Source: Colocasia esculenta (lineage: Eukaryota; Streptophyta; Magnoliopsida; Alismatales; Araceae). From it: a stretch of 64,000 bases of DNA. Shown in pieces: positions 22,607-35,200 of the stretch. The stretch spans positions 82,901,960 through 82,965,959 of the forward strand of contig CM024755.1 of assembly GCA_014218235.1 (NCBI GenBank). The letters are read 5' to 3'. The position numbers and the translations under genes were made by a program. The stretch's first letter is position 1, and every line of letters starts with the position of its first letter. A model generated the notes under the pieces. The model did no database searches, had not been told where the DNA came from, and saw nothing but the letters and a program-made list of their open reading frames with translations.

Positions 22607-24341
22607 TGTTAGGATCAAATTTTCGGTAATGGCAAATCTAGAAGGGGGGTTGAATAGATTTGCAGCGAAAACTTAAGCAATTTAAAAATTACTTCGAAAT
22701 AAAGAATCTACTCAATTAAAAACCCTCTGATCTGACGCAATGTGTGTTATTAAAATGTGATTAACATGTGTGAACAAATTAATTTGTGTGTAGGCAAAAT
22801 TCCTATGCATGCATCTAGCGCAACACAATGTAAACCACAAATCAAACCACAGTGCACAAGGGATTTTTAGGTGGTTCAGAGATCATATCCAGTGACTCCT
22901 ACATCCACCCCTCACACAGTGAGGCACACATTACTCAAATAACTGAGTACAACACACACACACCAGCACTTAGGCTCAGACATCGATCTGATCTACACAC
23001 CACATACAATTCAGATCTGTGCACAAACCGACACAGATCACAATGCACACACTATGATCTATACTAAGCACTTGTACAGATCAGAAAATAAACATCTAAA
23101 TAGAATCCACGTACTGATCTCAGTTCAGTACACACACACACAAATATGAAATGAATTAAGAGATGGTGTGAGTGAAGGAGGAAATATCTCTCCGACTGTT
23201 GATCTGATCTTCACGATCACATATGCATATTGTTTCTTCCTCAATTCTGCTGCTGCTCCTCTTCTTCTTCTTTTCCTTCTTCTTCTTCTTCTTCTTCTTC
23301 TTGGTCGGCACTGCTCTGCTTCAGTAGCTTCTGAATTGTGATTTCTTCTTCTTCTGCTGCTGCACTTCTTCAAGATCTTCTCCTTCTTCAGCACACCACT
23401 TCTTTCTCCAGAGCTTGGCCTTGATTTCCACGTCCTCTATGTTGAAAGGTTGGTCTACAACTTCTCGAGATTGAACTAGGCACTAGAGAAACCCTCTTTT
23501 GCCGCCAAAAGCTTTTCTGAGAATTGTATGGGCTGGCTTGCTTTGGAGTATGAGGATCATGGGTATTTATAGTCCCATATGTCCATGAAGTGCCTTGGGA
23601 TGCGTGGGCACAAAAATCTAGGTTAGATCCCTTGATTCCCAAGCTGACACGTGTTTAGAAAATTCCTATTTTTGAGCTTCAGTCGAAGTGTGTCGACACA
23701 CAATTGACTTATGATGACACAACTACCTCTAGAAGTTAACATGTGTCGACACACAATTGACTTGTGTCGACACAACTGGCTCTTTTCTTCTGACTATTTT
23801 CTAGAGAGCAATGGATGTGTCGACACACAAAGGTCCTGTGTCGACGCAACTGGCTTCTTTTCTCTTTACTGCTTACTGGAGAGCAAGGGATGTGTCGACA
23901 CACAGTGGACCTATGTCGACACGACTGGCTTCTTTTCTCTTTATTGCTTTCTGGAGAGCAATGCATGTGTCGACACACAATGGACTTTTGTCGACACAAC
24001 TTTGACAAAATTATGTGAACCTGTATATATGAAGTGTAAACCATCAAAACATGCCATTATCATCAAAATATGAAATATTAAGTGTTAAAAATATGTTATT
24101 TAGTCATCATTATAATATGTACAATGTGTCATCATCAAAATCAAAGTATGAGTGTTTGGACATCATCCACAACCAAATGTTGTAGTCATCATTAAAATCA
24201 AAGTATGAGTGTGTAGACATCATCAACATGAAGGTTTTTAGTCATCATCCAAATGAATACACAACTCAACAATCTTCCACATATATAGAATATGACATCA
24301 GATTGTGTACAAAATGGCATCATCAAAACACACACTCAACA
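22607..24341 (-). repeat. E2 5' LTR
   Basis: 1735 bp, matching 15368-17088 apart from the extra 74-bp U3 unit and small indels. TATA is at 23564-23571. Confidence 0.9.
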
Positions 24342-25835
24342 GTTGTGGACAGATGGTAGTCATCTGTCGACAATGGGTTCTATCTGTCGACATCTACTGG
24401 TTACTCTGAAATTCTGGTTGTTGGAAGCATGGTACCTATCGACAGCTGGGTTCTGTCTGCCGACAGATGCAGGCTAATCTTCCAGGAATGGTTTAACATC
24501 AACTTAGGAGACTCTTCTAAGAGTTCCTACTACTCCATAAAGGATCAAACAATACTTAATGGATCTTATATACATTCATTAACACATCCTATATGAGGAA
24601 AAAGATAGAACAATAGGAGAAAAATCCTACAACATGGGTGGCATGAAAAACTTATGAAAGGAAGGTTATTGTATATACAACTCTTCTAAGATATTCTTCC
24701 TTGCATCTAGTAGGAAGTTCTCCACAAGTATACTTGGATAAGACATGAGCATTAGCTAAAGCATGAACACAATGGAAAGAAAGGAATATCTAATGATCTT
24801 TATGGAACACAAATCAAGGTGTGAATATGGTAGACACTTAGTCTCAAGGTTCTAACAAAAGAAGTAGACAAGAAGAAGAAAAATCCTACATGTTTCAGGG
24901 AAGATGGAGGTCCTTCTCTTCTCCTCAACAAAAGATACGGCTGTGGCAGTAGTAGTTGTAGTAGTGGCAATTGCAACAGTAGGAGCAACAGGAGACACAG
25001 TAGTAGCAGCTTCAACAGGAGCAACAACTACAACTACGGCAAGAGCAGCAACTACAACTATGGCAAGGGCAGTAGCAGCAGCACCTTCAACAAAGCAGCG
25101 ACAACAGCAGGGTAGATGGAGGAACAAGTGGGTAAAATTTCATGAGAGTGTGCATAGAAGGGTATAAGTAGAGGTCTAGGCTTCATGCATGTATGATACG
25201 TAGCCATACACATGCCGCCGTAAAAACCCATTTTTCTTACAGCCCAGCCACATTAACCATGGAGTTTTACCCCACTTACACGTATTAAGCTACGTGTAAC
25301 CCACTTACACTAAGTGAGAAGGGTCTTACATAGCCAAAGCTACGTAAGCAATGTTTAAAAAAAGTAGTTTACGTAAATAGGGAATAATTCAGTTGGCCCT
25401 TTTATTCTTATGTTTTTGTATCGTCCAACCAAGTTGAAATTTCAAACATAAACTAATTAGAAAATTTTACAAATTATGGTGATTTTATTTTAATTTTTTG
25501 AATTAAATTTTCATCCAGAAAAAATTGCTCAGAAAAATCATTGTGTCGACTTAATCTTGATATCCGTGCAACAACAATTCATAATATTTACGTTTCTAGA
25601 ATTAGCACATTTTTTCTGGAAATTATGGTACATTTAGATTTCAATTCTATTACCGAATTCCGGTGATGCCCTATCGGAGTGCGCACCTCTAAAGACAACA
25701 CTAGAACTATATTATAAATATAAAAATAATCCTAAAATAAAGATAATTATTTCTCATGAAAGTGATTATGTTTAACAATAAAAAATCATCACATTTTTCT
25801 AAATTTTTTAATAAATATAACTTTGGGGTGTTACA
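24342..25835 (-). repeat. E3 left LTR (3' LTR), part 2
   Basis: It aligns with 31994-32110 plus 38059-39450 of the right LTR. It carries TGTCGACA motifs at 24366-24462, a GYA-type trinucleotide array (24940-25110) and the terminal GGGGTGTTACA. Positions 24445-24457 (GCTGGGTTCTGTC) are the empty site of LINE-2. Open frames over the trinucleotide array are low-complexity Ala/Thr/Val and not genes. Confidence 0.9.
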
Positions 25836-25852
25836 ATTCTCGCCCACTAAAG
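25836..25852 (-). promoter_or_regulatory. E3 polypurine tract
   Basis: The minus strand reads CTTTAGTGGGCGAGAAT immediately before the LTR start TGTAACACC. The purine run is short and interrupted, which is common in chromoviruses. Confidence 0.6.
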
Positions 25853-25929
25853 AAAATTTGGTCCTCTAAATTTAACCGATAGAAACTTAACAATAAGTGG
25901 TACTAACCTATAAACAACTCTGGATACTT

Positions 25930-28340
25930 GTTTTTGATAGCATCTTCTAGTTCCCATGTTGCTTCTTCTTATCCTCGTTTACTCCATTGAATCTTTAGTA
26001 ACATAACTTCCTTATTCCAGAGTTGCTTAATCTTTCGGTCAAGGGTTTGCACAGGTTTCTCTTCATATGCCAAATTTTCTTGTAATTCTAGATTTTGATA
26101 TTAAATAACATGCTCTGGATTATAAACATATTTTCGTAACATTGACACATGACAAATGTCATGTACATTGGACAATTGAGGTGGTAATGCTAGCTGATAT
26201 GTCATTTCCCCAACTCTTCTTAATATCTCAAATGGTCCAATGTATCTTGGACTAAACTTTCCTTTAATTCCAAATCTCTTGATTCTTCTTCGGGGTGATA
26301 CTTTGAGGAAAACATGATCACCTTGTTGAAATTCCAGCTCTCTGCTTCGACGATCAGCATAACTTTTCTGTCGATCCTGAGCTGCTTTCATTCGGTCTTG
26401 TACTAACTTTATAATTTATGTAGTTTCTTGTATCATTTCAGGTCCAAGGATGTGTGATTCCTTCAATTCAATCCAACATTGTGGTGATCTGCACTGTTGG
26501 CCATATAAAGCTTCAAATAGTGCCATTTGAATTGCAAATTGATAATTGTTGTTATAGGCAAATTCCATGATTGCTAGATGGTTACTCCAGTCATTTCCAA
26601 ATTCCAACACACAGGCACGACACATATCCTCAATAATTTGATTCCCCGTTCTATTTGGCCATCAATTTGAGGATGAAATGTCGTACTAAATTTCAACTTA
26701 GTTCTCAGTGCATCTTGTAGTTCTCTTCAAAAGTGTGAAGTAAATCTTGCATCTCTGTCAGAAATGAAATCCTTTGGAATTCCATGTACCCGAAAATTTT
26801 CTTTTAAGTACAAGGCTGCTAATAGAGTGACATACTATTTTGTCTTAATAGCCAAGAAATGAGATGACTTAGTAAGTCGATCAATTATCACCCATATTGC
26901 GTCACATCCATTACATGGTCTGGGTAATCCCACAATAAAGTCCATGCCAACACTATCCCATTTCCACTCTGGTATCTCAAGAGGTTTTAATTTTCCTGCT
27001 GGTTTCTGATGCTCATCCTTGATTTTCTAACATATTAGGCATCTAGCAATAAAATCCACAATGTCTTTCTTCATGTTACACCACCAGAAATTTTTCTTTA
27101 AATCTTGGTACATTTTGACAGCTCCCTGATGGATGGTATAATGTGCCCGATTAGCTTCCTCTAATACTTGTTTCTTAATTTCTTAATTATCTGGTATGCA
27201 CAATCTGTTTCGGAACCAAAGGTTTCCATGAGAATTATCATTAAAGACCATTTTGGAATTAAGTTTCTCTCTAATTTCTACCAATGTGGGATCATTGTTT
27301 TGTTGTTCACCAATTTGCCTTAACAGATCGTATTGCACTTTTAGGTTATCAATCATAACCTTATCCTCCTCCTGTGATTCAACTTTCAAATTCAGCGTGA
27401 AGAATTCTTCCAAAAGTTTCCATTCTTTGACTTGCAAATTAAATATTTCTGCCATGGGGTTCCTACTGAGGGCATCAGCTACAATATTACTTTTTCTGAG
27501 ATGATACTCAATCTTAAAATCATAATCCTTGATATATTCCACCCATCTTCTTTGTCGCATATTCAACTCTTTCTGTGAAAATAAATATTTCAAACTCTTA
27601 TGATCAAAATACACAATAAATTGATTGTCATACAAGTAGTGTCTCCAGAGTTTTAGAGCAAAGATTACTACTGCTAGTTCCAAATCATGTATCGGGTAGT
27701 TTTTCTCATGATTCTTTAGTTGTCTAGATGCATAGGCAATAACTTTTCCTTCTTGCATTAAGACACATCCTAACTCGACATTTGAGGCATCAGTAAAAAC
27801 TTTAAAGGTTTTTCCTTCTAGTGGTAAGGCCAGAATTGGTGTGGATGATAAACATTCCTTCAATCTCAGAAATGCTTCTTCACAATTCTCATTTCATTCA
27901 AATGTAGTTCCCTTCTGTGTTAATTGTGTAAGAGGTGAAGCAATTCTGGAGAAATTTCTGACAAATTGCCAGTAATAGTTAGCCATACCGAGAAAACTTC
28001 TAATTTCAGTAATGTTCTTAGGTTGTTCCCATCTCTGAATAGCTTCAATTTTGGAGGAGTCCATTGACAATCCTTCTCCATAAATGACATGTCCTAAGAA
28101 CGTTACTTGTTCCAACCAAAACTCACATTTACTAAAATTTGCATACAACTTATGATCTCGTAGCAACTGTAGAGTGACCTGTAGGTGCGCTTCATGTTCT
28201 TCCATACTCTTAGAATAAATCAATATATCATTATAAATACAACCACAAACTGATCCAGATATGACCTGAATTCATCATTCATCAATCGCATGAAAGTAGC
28301 AGGTGCATTGGTCAATCCAAACGGCATCACTACAAATTCA
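25930..28340 (-). pseudogene. E3 pol, second half: RT end, RNase H, integrase, chromodomain
   Basis: 28223-27894 gives the end of reverse transcriptase (DILIYSKS, then FLGHVI). 27863-27183 gives RNase H (FTDASN, ADALSRN). 27180-26400 is integrase, with a zinc-binding part, MDFIVGLP, and a broken core. 26391-26101 is the integrase tail (HVFLKVSP, GPFEIL, HDICHVSML). 26060-25940 is a chromodomain (ENLAYEE, EEATWELED, NKYPELF) with one internal stop. There are frame changes near 28330 and 26630, and several stops. In chromoviruses the chromodomain directs integration to heterochromatin. Confidence 0.88.
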
Positions 28341-30222
28341 TAATGTCCATATCTACTTCCTGAATTCTCAACTGATGATACCCGGATCTAAGACCAATCT
28401 TTGAAAAATATTGAGCTCCAGATAATTGATCAAATAGATCATCAATCCTAGGGAGTGGGTATTTATTTTTAATTGTTAACTGATTCAACTGTCTATAGTT
28501 TATGCATAATCGTATAGTCCCATCCTTCTTCTTAACAAACAGTACTGGAGCACCCCAAGGTGATGTACTAGGTCTAATGAATCCCTTTTCCATAAGTTCC
28601 ATTAGTTGCGTTTTTAATTCTTTCAATTCTTCCACTGACAATCGATAAGGTGTTCTTGAAATTGGTGTGGCTCTTGGAACCAGTTCAATTAAGAAATTTA
28701 CTTCTCTACTAGGTGGTAATCTAGGTAGTTCCTCAGGGAATACATCAGGAAAATCTTTTACTACCAGAATATCCTTCAACCCTATAGTATTCTGATTCAT
28801 TATAGTTACGGACGCCAGATATCCTTGACATCCTTTTTGTACCAACTTGCATGCTTTAATTGCAGATATTATGGGTATACTTCGTACATGAGGTTTATCA
28901 AAAGTCATGGAGAAAACCTCTTTACTCAGAAAAGTTACTTGCCTTAAATGACAACTCAAATTCACATGGTGTTTAGACAACCAATCTGCCCCAAGGATTA
29001 CATCATATTCCCACATCTCAAGGCATATCAAATCACCTGGGAAATTATGTTCTTTAACTAGAATTTGACTGGCAGGGCAATATTCTTTGAGTTTCTTACC
29101 CTCACTAAGAGGAGTAGCTACCTCAAGTTGTACAGGTAGTGAAACTAATTGTATTCCTAAGGATCTAGCAAACATACGACTGATAAAGGAATGTGTAGCT
29201 TCTGAATCAAATAAAACATATGCAAGTTTGGAGTTTACTAGAAGTGTACCTTCAATAAGTCCGCCTTCTTGCGGAGATTCTGGTTCCACTTCTTGAATGG
29301 CTTGTAAACGCCCTTGTTTGGCTCGAGGATTTTGGGTTGCTGGTGCATTCTTCATCATGGGACATTCAGGAATCCGATGTTGATTGCTTCCACATCGGAG
29401 GCAAGCACCCAACTTACACCAACAATTTTCAGCCTTGTGTCCACTGAGATGACAATGTCGACAAACATCTTTATTCCCAACTGGAACCTTTCCTGATTTC
29501 TTGATGGACTGCTGCACTTTAGGGGCATTTCCCATCTCAAACTTCCTTTTACGGTCAGTTGTGGAAGAACTCTCACCAGACTTCCCTCTAATCTTTTCCA
29601 CTGTTTTATTTGCAGCTTCTAGAGCTAAGGCTCTCTTGTCCATTTCAGAGTACGTTGTAATTAAGTGAGGCGTTAGCTGAGTAATGAAATTTGGATGTAA
29701 ACCATTCATAAACCTTTTCGCCTTCAATTTTTTTATGGCTACTAGATGAGAAGCATATTTAGACAGTCGAGCAAACTGCGCCTCATATTCAGATGCTGTC
29801 ATTCTGAGTTTCTTTAGATTAGAAAACTTATTAGCCTTCTTCTTTTGAAGCACTTCAGAGAAATACTGCTCATTAAACAACTCAACAAATTCCTCCCAAC
29901 CTACTTGATTTGGATCCTCTATAGTAGACTCTACAGTCTCCCACCATGCTCGGGCATCACGATCCAACTGGAATGTTGCCAAACGTATCTTATCCTCTTC
30001 TGCACATCGGATCACCCTAAAAATTCTTTCAATATCTTTTAACCAATTTTCGGCCTCATCAGGATCCGTGCTACCTACAAATCTTGGAGGATCTAGACAT
30101 CGGAAATCTTTAAATAAATTTATTCCATTATGAATTTTGTTCTTAGCTACTATCCTCATCACTCGAGTCAAGTCATGCATGGTGCTCTCCATCTTCCTCC
30201 AGTTTGCATCACCTCTTTCCAT
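28330..30222 (-). pseudogene. E3 Gag-protease-RT N-terminal part (630 codons)
   Basis: This is the longest surviving open frame of E3. Residues 44-200 form a Retrotrans_gag domain (LDPPRFVGS, ARAWWETVE). CCHC knuckles are at 254-267 (CRHCHLSGHKAENC) and 274-287 (CLRCGSNQHRIPEC). The protease active site near 339 reads DSEATHS where DSGATHS is normal. Reverse transcriptase starts near 520 (RPSTSPWGAP, YPLPRIDDL). Its motif A reads FSKIGLRSGYH: the catalytic Asp of FSKIDLRSGYH is Gly. The frame shifts at 28330. It is open but would give an inactive enzyme. Confidence 0.88.
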
Positions 30223-30611
30223 AACTATTTTAAGGAAATATCTAAGACATCCAATGATTCATACATTAATATCATCACCCAAACCAATACATACATTCAT
30301 CACATACAAACTTTCTTTTCCCACATAACATACATAATTTTCATTACTAAGCTAAGAGTATTTACATCATAATAAGCCGAAAGCATTTACATCATCAACA
30401 TCTTTGTCCTCTCATTACATACAAACATACAAACTCACTACTTAACAAAAGGAGAGGTTACACAATTAAGTTTTAATCTTCCTAGCTTCACTTAGGTGAG
30501 TGCAGCAGATCCCACAGATGGCTGATGATCTTCCCCAGGATTATGATATAGCTCCCTTGTTGCATCAGTCAACACCTCCCAATGTTCTTCAACCTAGTGT
30601 AGCAACATGTC

Positions 30612-30827
30612 CTACCTGGTCTTCAGGTTAACCAGGTTGCCCATTATCTGAGTCATCGATTCTAAAGATGCAAGGGGATTTCCTGCTAAGAATGCACCAA
30701 TGGTTAGCCTCAACACTTCTTCCTTTATTTGCATATGTTCTTCTCTCTGGGCCTGATCATATATCTCTATATCTTGTCGTAGTAGTTCCATAGCAGTCAG
30801 TAACCAGTATCGTGCATTCATTTCCAT
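30612..30827 (-). CDS. Small leader ORF upstream of E3 gag
   Basis: A 71-codon frame (MEMNARYWLL to VNLKTR) lies between the primer-binding site and gag. It is predicted to be mostly helical and Glu/Leu rich. It matches no family I recognise. It may be a regulatory upstream ORF or the remains of an N-terminal Gag extension; with the rest of the element decayed, function cannot be judged. Confidence 0.3.
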   Translation of the reverse strand: MEMNARYWLLTAMELLRQDIEIYDQAQREEHMQIKEEVLRLTIGAFLAGNPLASLESMTQIMGNLVNLKTR

Positions 30828-30946
30828 TCTGTAACAAATAACACATTAAGTGTACATTCATATACAAAAATTTCTATTACCTTTATAACTATTCCTAAAT
30901 TTCTACCCCAACTTACTAGTCATTGCCTAGGTTTACGAAACCTAAG

Positions 30947-30958
30947 GCTCTGATACCA
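30947..30958 (-). promoter_or_regulatory. E3 primer-binding site
   Basis: GCTCTGATACCA on plus, 7 bases from the right LTR, complementary to an initiator-Met tRNA primer. Confidence 0.88.
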
Positions 30959-30965
30959 AATAATC

Positions 30966-32110
30966 TGTCACGTCCTAATAAATATCTACTTAACAAAAAA
31001 TGACTGAAAACAGACTTAAGAAATAGAACTTACATTATACAAACATCTGTCACCATTACAGCGGAGGCTTTACATACAAACCACTCCTCATTACAATTCA
31101 CAGGAGGAGTGAGAAAAATAAAACTTAATTACATTTCCATCTTCTAACTACAACACTAAAAAGGTAATCTAACGGTTCCAGAAATTGGACGTCCAGCTAT
31201 GCACACCCCCTTAAGAGCTGGGCTCTTCCTATTCACCTAAAAGAGTAAGATTTGATGAGCAATTGTGCCCAGTAAGATTCACCCTCTTATCAAAAGATTA
31301 TGATAACCAAAGAAATAAGCAATATACATGACTGATAGCAGTATTGAATAAAGCTTGCACAGAAAGAATTCAGTATGGTTATCACATTCTGGTTCAGATA
31401 AGAAGTACATAATCAACTCATGACAAAATAAGATGATGACCAATCAAGCAAGTATGATGCAATGCCAAACATCTAGTAGATCCATTATCATTTTGTATGG
31501 CCAGTAAATGAATTCGGGTGCTCCTCCTGGGACTGGATCAGCCCCACTTGCACAGGCATTTATCTCAAATGAGTCCAAAGACCCAAAGTTTTCATCACAA
31601 ATCATTTCTGTTAAAACATTCAAGTATGGTAGACAGGTACTTAAAATCTCACATGTAACAAAGTTTTAGGAGTCAATGCCAATGACTTCAGGAAGTTATA
31701 ATCATGTAGGAAACAATCATACTTGGGAGTATCCAAGAACAATCCATAGTTGGATGTGGATGACAATTAAATGCTTCCTCTCAGTGGTATAGTAGTTAGA
31801 ATCCACGAAAATGAAGAAAACAACTTGTTTGGACAATACAATGGTATGTCACCTCTTAACGGACAAAGAATAGTTCATATTAAAGTTACAAATTGGTCTA
31901 TGTCGACAGCCATAGGGTGGCTGTCGACAGCTACTGGTTCATCCAGAACTGAATTCTTGAATCTGGCCCTTAGTTGTCGACAGGCTATAGGTGGTTGTTG
32001 ACAAATGGTAGTCATCTGTCGATAGATGGGTTCTATCTGTCGACATCTACTGGTTACTCTAGAATTCTAGTTTCTGGAAGCATGGTACCTGTCGACAGCT
32101 GGGTTCTATC
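30966..32110 (-). repeat. E3 right LTR (5' LTR), part 1
   Basis: It matches 14335-15367 and continues uninterrupted through 31994-31998 (GTTGT), where the left LTR is split by E2. It ends in the left copy of LINE-2's target duplication (32098-32110). Confidence 0.92.
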
Positions 32111-32243
32111 TTTTTTTTTTTTTAGGCAAATACCTAGTAGAGGCAGAGGGAGAGTGCCCACCCCCTCACGGAGGGGATGAAGTAACCACTCCACCACCAC
32201 ACTGCTCCCAGGGAAATTTTATTAATAACACATAAAACATACA

Positions 32244-35200
32244 TCAAGGCTTAATGGACGGGAGTCCTGCCTTATCCAAACGGCAAGGACCCTTTACAGC
32301 AGGGGGAAGATCGGCCCAAGAAAACCAAATATTACAAACAGAAGGAGAGGAACAACCAAAGTTTGCGAGAGCATCCGCAACCTGGTTGGCCTCCCTAAAA
32401 ACATGACAAAATGAAACATGAATAGACTGACATTTAGTAAGAATGTCATTAACAAGAAGATAGATTCTCCAAGGAAATCTAAACCGCCCTTTAATAACTT
32501 GAGTGAGAACCATGGAATCAGACTCAATAAAGATGCTATTGAAACCATGATTGCAGCACAGGTAGATCCCATCTCTAAGCGCAAGGGCTTCAGATTCAAG
32601 GCTGGAGTGGACATGGGGGTATCGGTGAGCAAAACAGAAGATAATGTCCCCACGATCATTTCGAAGAACACCACCACCAGCAGCAGTACCCATAGAGCTC
32701 TTAAAAGCACCATCAACATTAAGCTTGAGTCTCCCCTTAGGGGGAAGTAACCACCGGATAACCTTTGGGATCATATTAGGAGACTGCTGAACATGAATGC
32801 CCCACTGAGATAAGAGTCTGATCTGAGCTGAGGCAAGGCCTTTGAAGACAAGTAAAGAGGCGCTAACAGCATCCTGCACATTCAACCGAATCTTAGAGAG
32901 CACATGAGAGCTGGTCATGGCGATAGAATCATATCTGGATCGATTTCTGCTGCACCACAACTCCCATATAACAGCGAGAAAGATGAAACGAATGAGGTTC
33001 CCCATGGAAGAGGTGGCAGGCTGAGCATCAAGAAAACATATAACACCATGCATTGGATTAGGAACTGACAAGTTGTGGAATTTTAGAACATCAAAGAGAG
33101 ACCCCCAAACTGCCTTAGCCACCTCACTATGGAAAAATAAATGGGTACCAGATTCAATGCTAGGAGAAGAACAACAGGAGCACCTTGAACACAGAGGAAT
33201 ACCACAGCCAGCAAGAATGTCGTCAGTGGGAATACATCCCTTGGCCAGACGCCAAACAAGAATGGACCACTTAAGGGGGGCAGCCAGGCACCAAATCTTG
33301 TCCCAGCCAGCACTAATGACAGGTTGATTAATTTTCCGCACAGAAGAAGATGTAAATGTTCCATCTGGGGTCGGACACCAGATCCACTTGTCAGCATCCC
33401 CAACCACCGCAATACAGTTATTAAGAACAATAGCCGGGCAGAAATGGCGGGCTAACAACAAGTGGACACCTCCCGGCTCGTGGAAAACATCCTTTATTGA
33501 AAGGTATTTCTCTTGTATGTTCCGCCATACATTATCTGGGATGAACTTATGAAGGGGAACAGACCCGGTCCAAACATCAAACCAGAAACTAGCAGCAGAA
33601 TCCATATTAGCAAGGAGAACCCGATGATTAGAAGCAACGATTGAGGAGACATGCCTCCAAAGGCGGCTGTCAGCGGCATGCATCAGATCATAAGAGGCTT
33701 CAGAATAATGTATGTTGTGAAGGTATTTAGCTTTGAAGAAATCGCCCCAAAGAGAAGTGCCCGAAATCACCTTCCATAACAGCTTGGTCCTAAGGGCGAT
33801 CTGCATATCCTGTATATTTAGAATTCCAAGGCCCCCACATTCTTTAGGCTGAGCAATAATATTCCAAGAAACCCAGTGCTTCTTCGGAGATCCTTCATAA
33901 GAGCCCCAGAAAAAATTGGCAAGCAGCTTGTGAAAAGAGTTAATGACGGTCTTGGGGATAGACAAAGAAGACATGGTGTATATCGGAATAGCAGAGAGGA
34001 CATGTCTCAGGAGAATAAGCCTACCACCAGTAGAAAGGAAATTTTGTTTCCACCCTTGCAACTTTAGAGCCGTTTTAGAAATGATATGAGAAAAGTACAA
34101 CGGTCTCCTTCTGTCAGTATATATGGAGACACCAAGGTATTTGAAAGGGAGAGAGCCCCGAACAAAACCAGTAATATGGCACAAAGATCGGCTAAGAGAC
34201 AATGGAGCCTTAGCATGAATGATAAAAGAACTTTTTGCCACATTAATAAGCGGACCTGAAGAAGCCTCATAATCCTTGAGAAAAGCCATCAGCTTCTTCA
34301 TATGCCTGGCCGACCCATTTGAGAAAATCAAAGTGTCGTCGGCAAAAAGGAGATGAGAAACAGGGGGACAATGTCTCATAGTATGGTAAGCTCCACCAGC
34401 ACTCCCACGAAACAAGGATGAGATACCTCTGCTAAGAACTTCCTGAGCGATGATAAAAAGAGCCGGGGCAAGAGGATCCCCTTGACGTATACCTCTGGAA
34501 GACTTAAAGTAACCATGTATTTCACCATTTAGAAGGACTGAAAACTAGCAGTTCGAGAGAAGTGGTTCAATAAGAGAAATGAACCGAAAGGAGAAGCCGA
34601 ATTTCTAGAGAACAGCAAAGAGAAAATCCCATTCAAGACGGTCATAGGCCTTAGCCATGTCCAATTTAAGAATAATATTACCACCTCTGCACTTTCTGCC
34701 CAGATGCTGAGTCATTTCCATAGCTAAAGAGACATTTTCAGAAATACTTCTCCCTTTGACAAAGGCACCCTGTTCTTCTGAAATTAAAAGAGGTAGAATC
34801 TGTGAAATCCTGTCATTGATGATCCGAGATATGACTTTGTAAAAGAAATTACAAAGACTAATGGGGCGGAAATCAGCACAGTTTTTAGGCATATCAGATT
34901 TCGGAATCAAAGCAATTAAGGAGGAGGTGAATCCTTTAGGTAGCGGATGGCCACAGAAGAAGGCCTGCACAGCTTGACAAATATCTGTCTCAATAAAACT
35001 CCAGCACAGGTGAAAAAAGTGTCCAGTAAACCCATCTGGCCCCGGGTGCTGTCAGGGGACATAGACATGACAACCTTTTTGATTTCCTCAGTGGACGGCA
35101 CACTGCAAAGCATATCATTCTGGGCATTGTCCACAATGCAAGGGATAACGTCAAGAAGATCCTGATTAATACTATGAGTTCTAGAAGTGAAGGCTTTAGA

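Larger units (their letters stand above)
15368..24341 (-). mobile_element. E2: gag-only Copia-like LTR retrotransposon nested in E3
   Basis: LTRs are 15368-17088 and 22607-24341, starting TGTTGAGTGTG and ending GATCCTAACA on the minus strand. A perfect 5-bp duplication, GTTGT, flanks it (15363-15367 and 24342-24346). The right LTR of E3 at 31994-31998 keeps the empty site. The 5.5-kb internal region has one broken Gag-like frame and long conserved non-coding parts but no pol, so it is non-autonomous. It shares internal layout, structured repeats and primer site with E1, but its LTR is a separate subfamily. Confidence 0.93.

Noticed and set aside
24852..25167. Ala/Thr/Val-rich frames on both strands in the E3 LTR
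   Set aside because: They result from an imperfect GYA trinucleotide array that is also present in the other LTR at 38466-38735.
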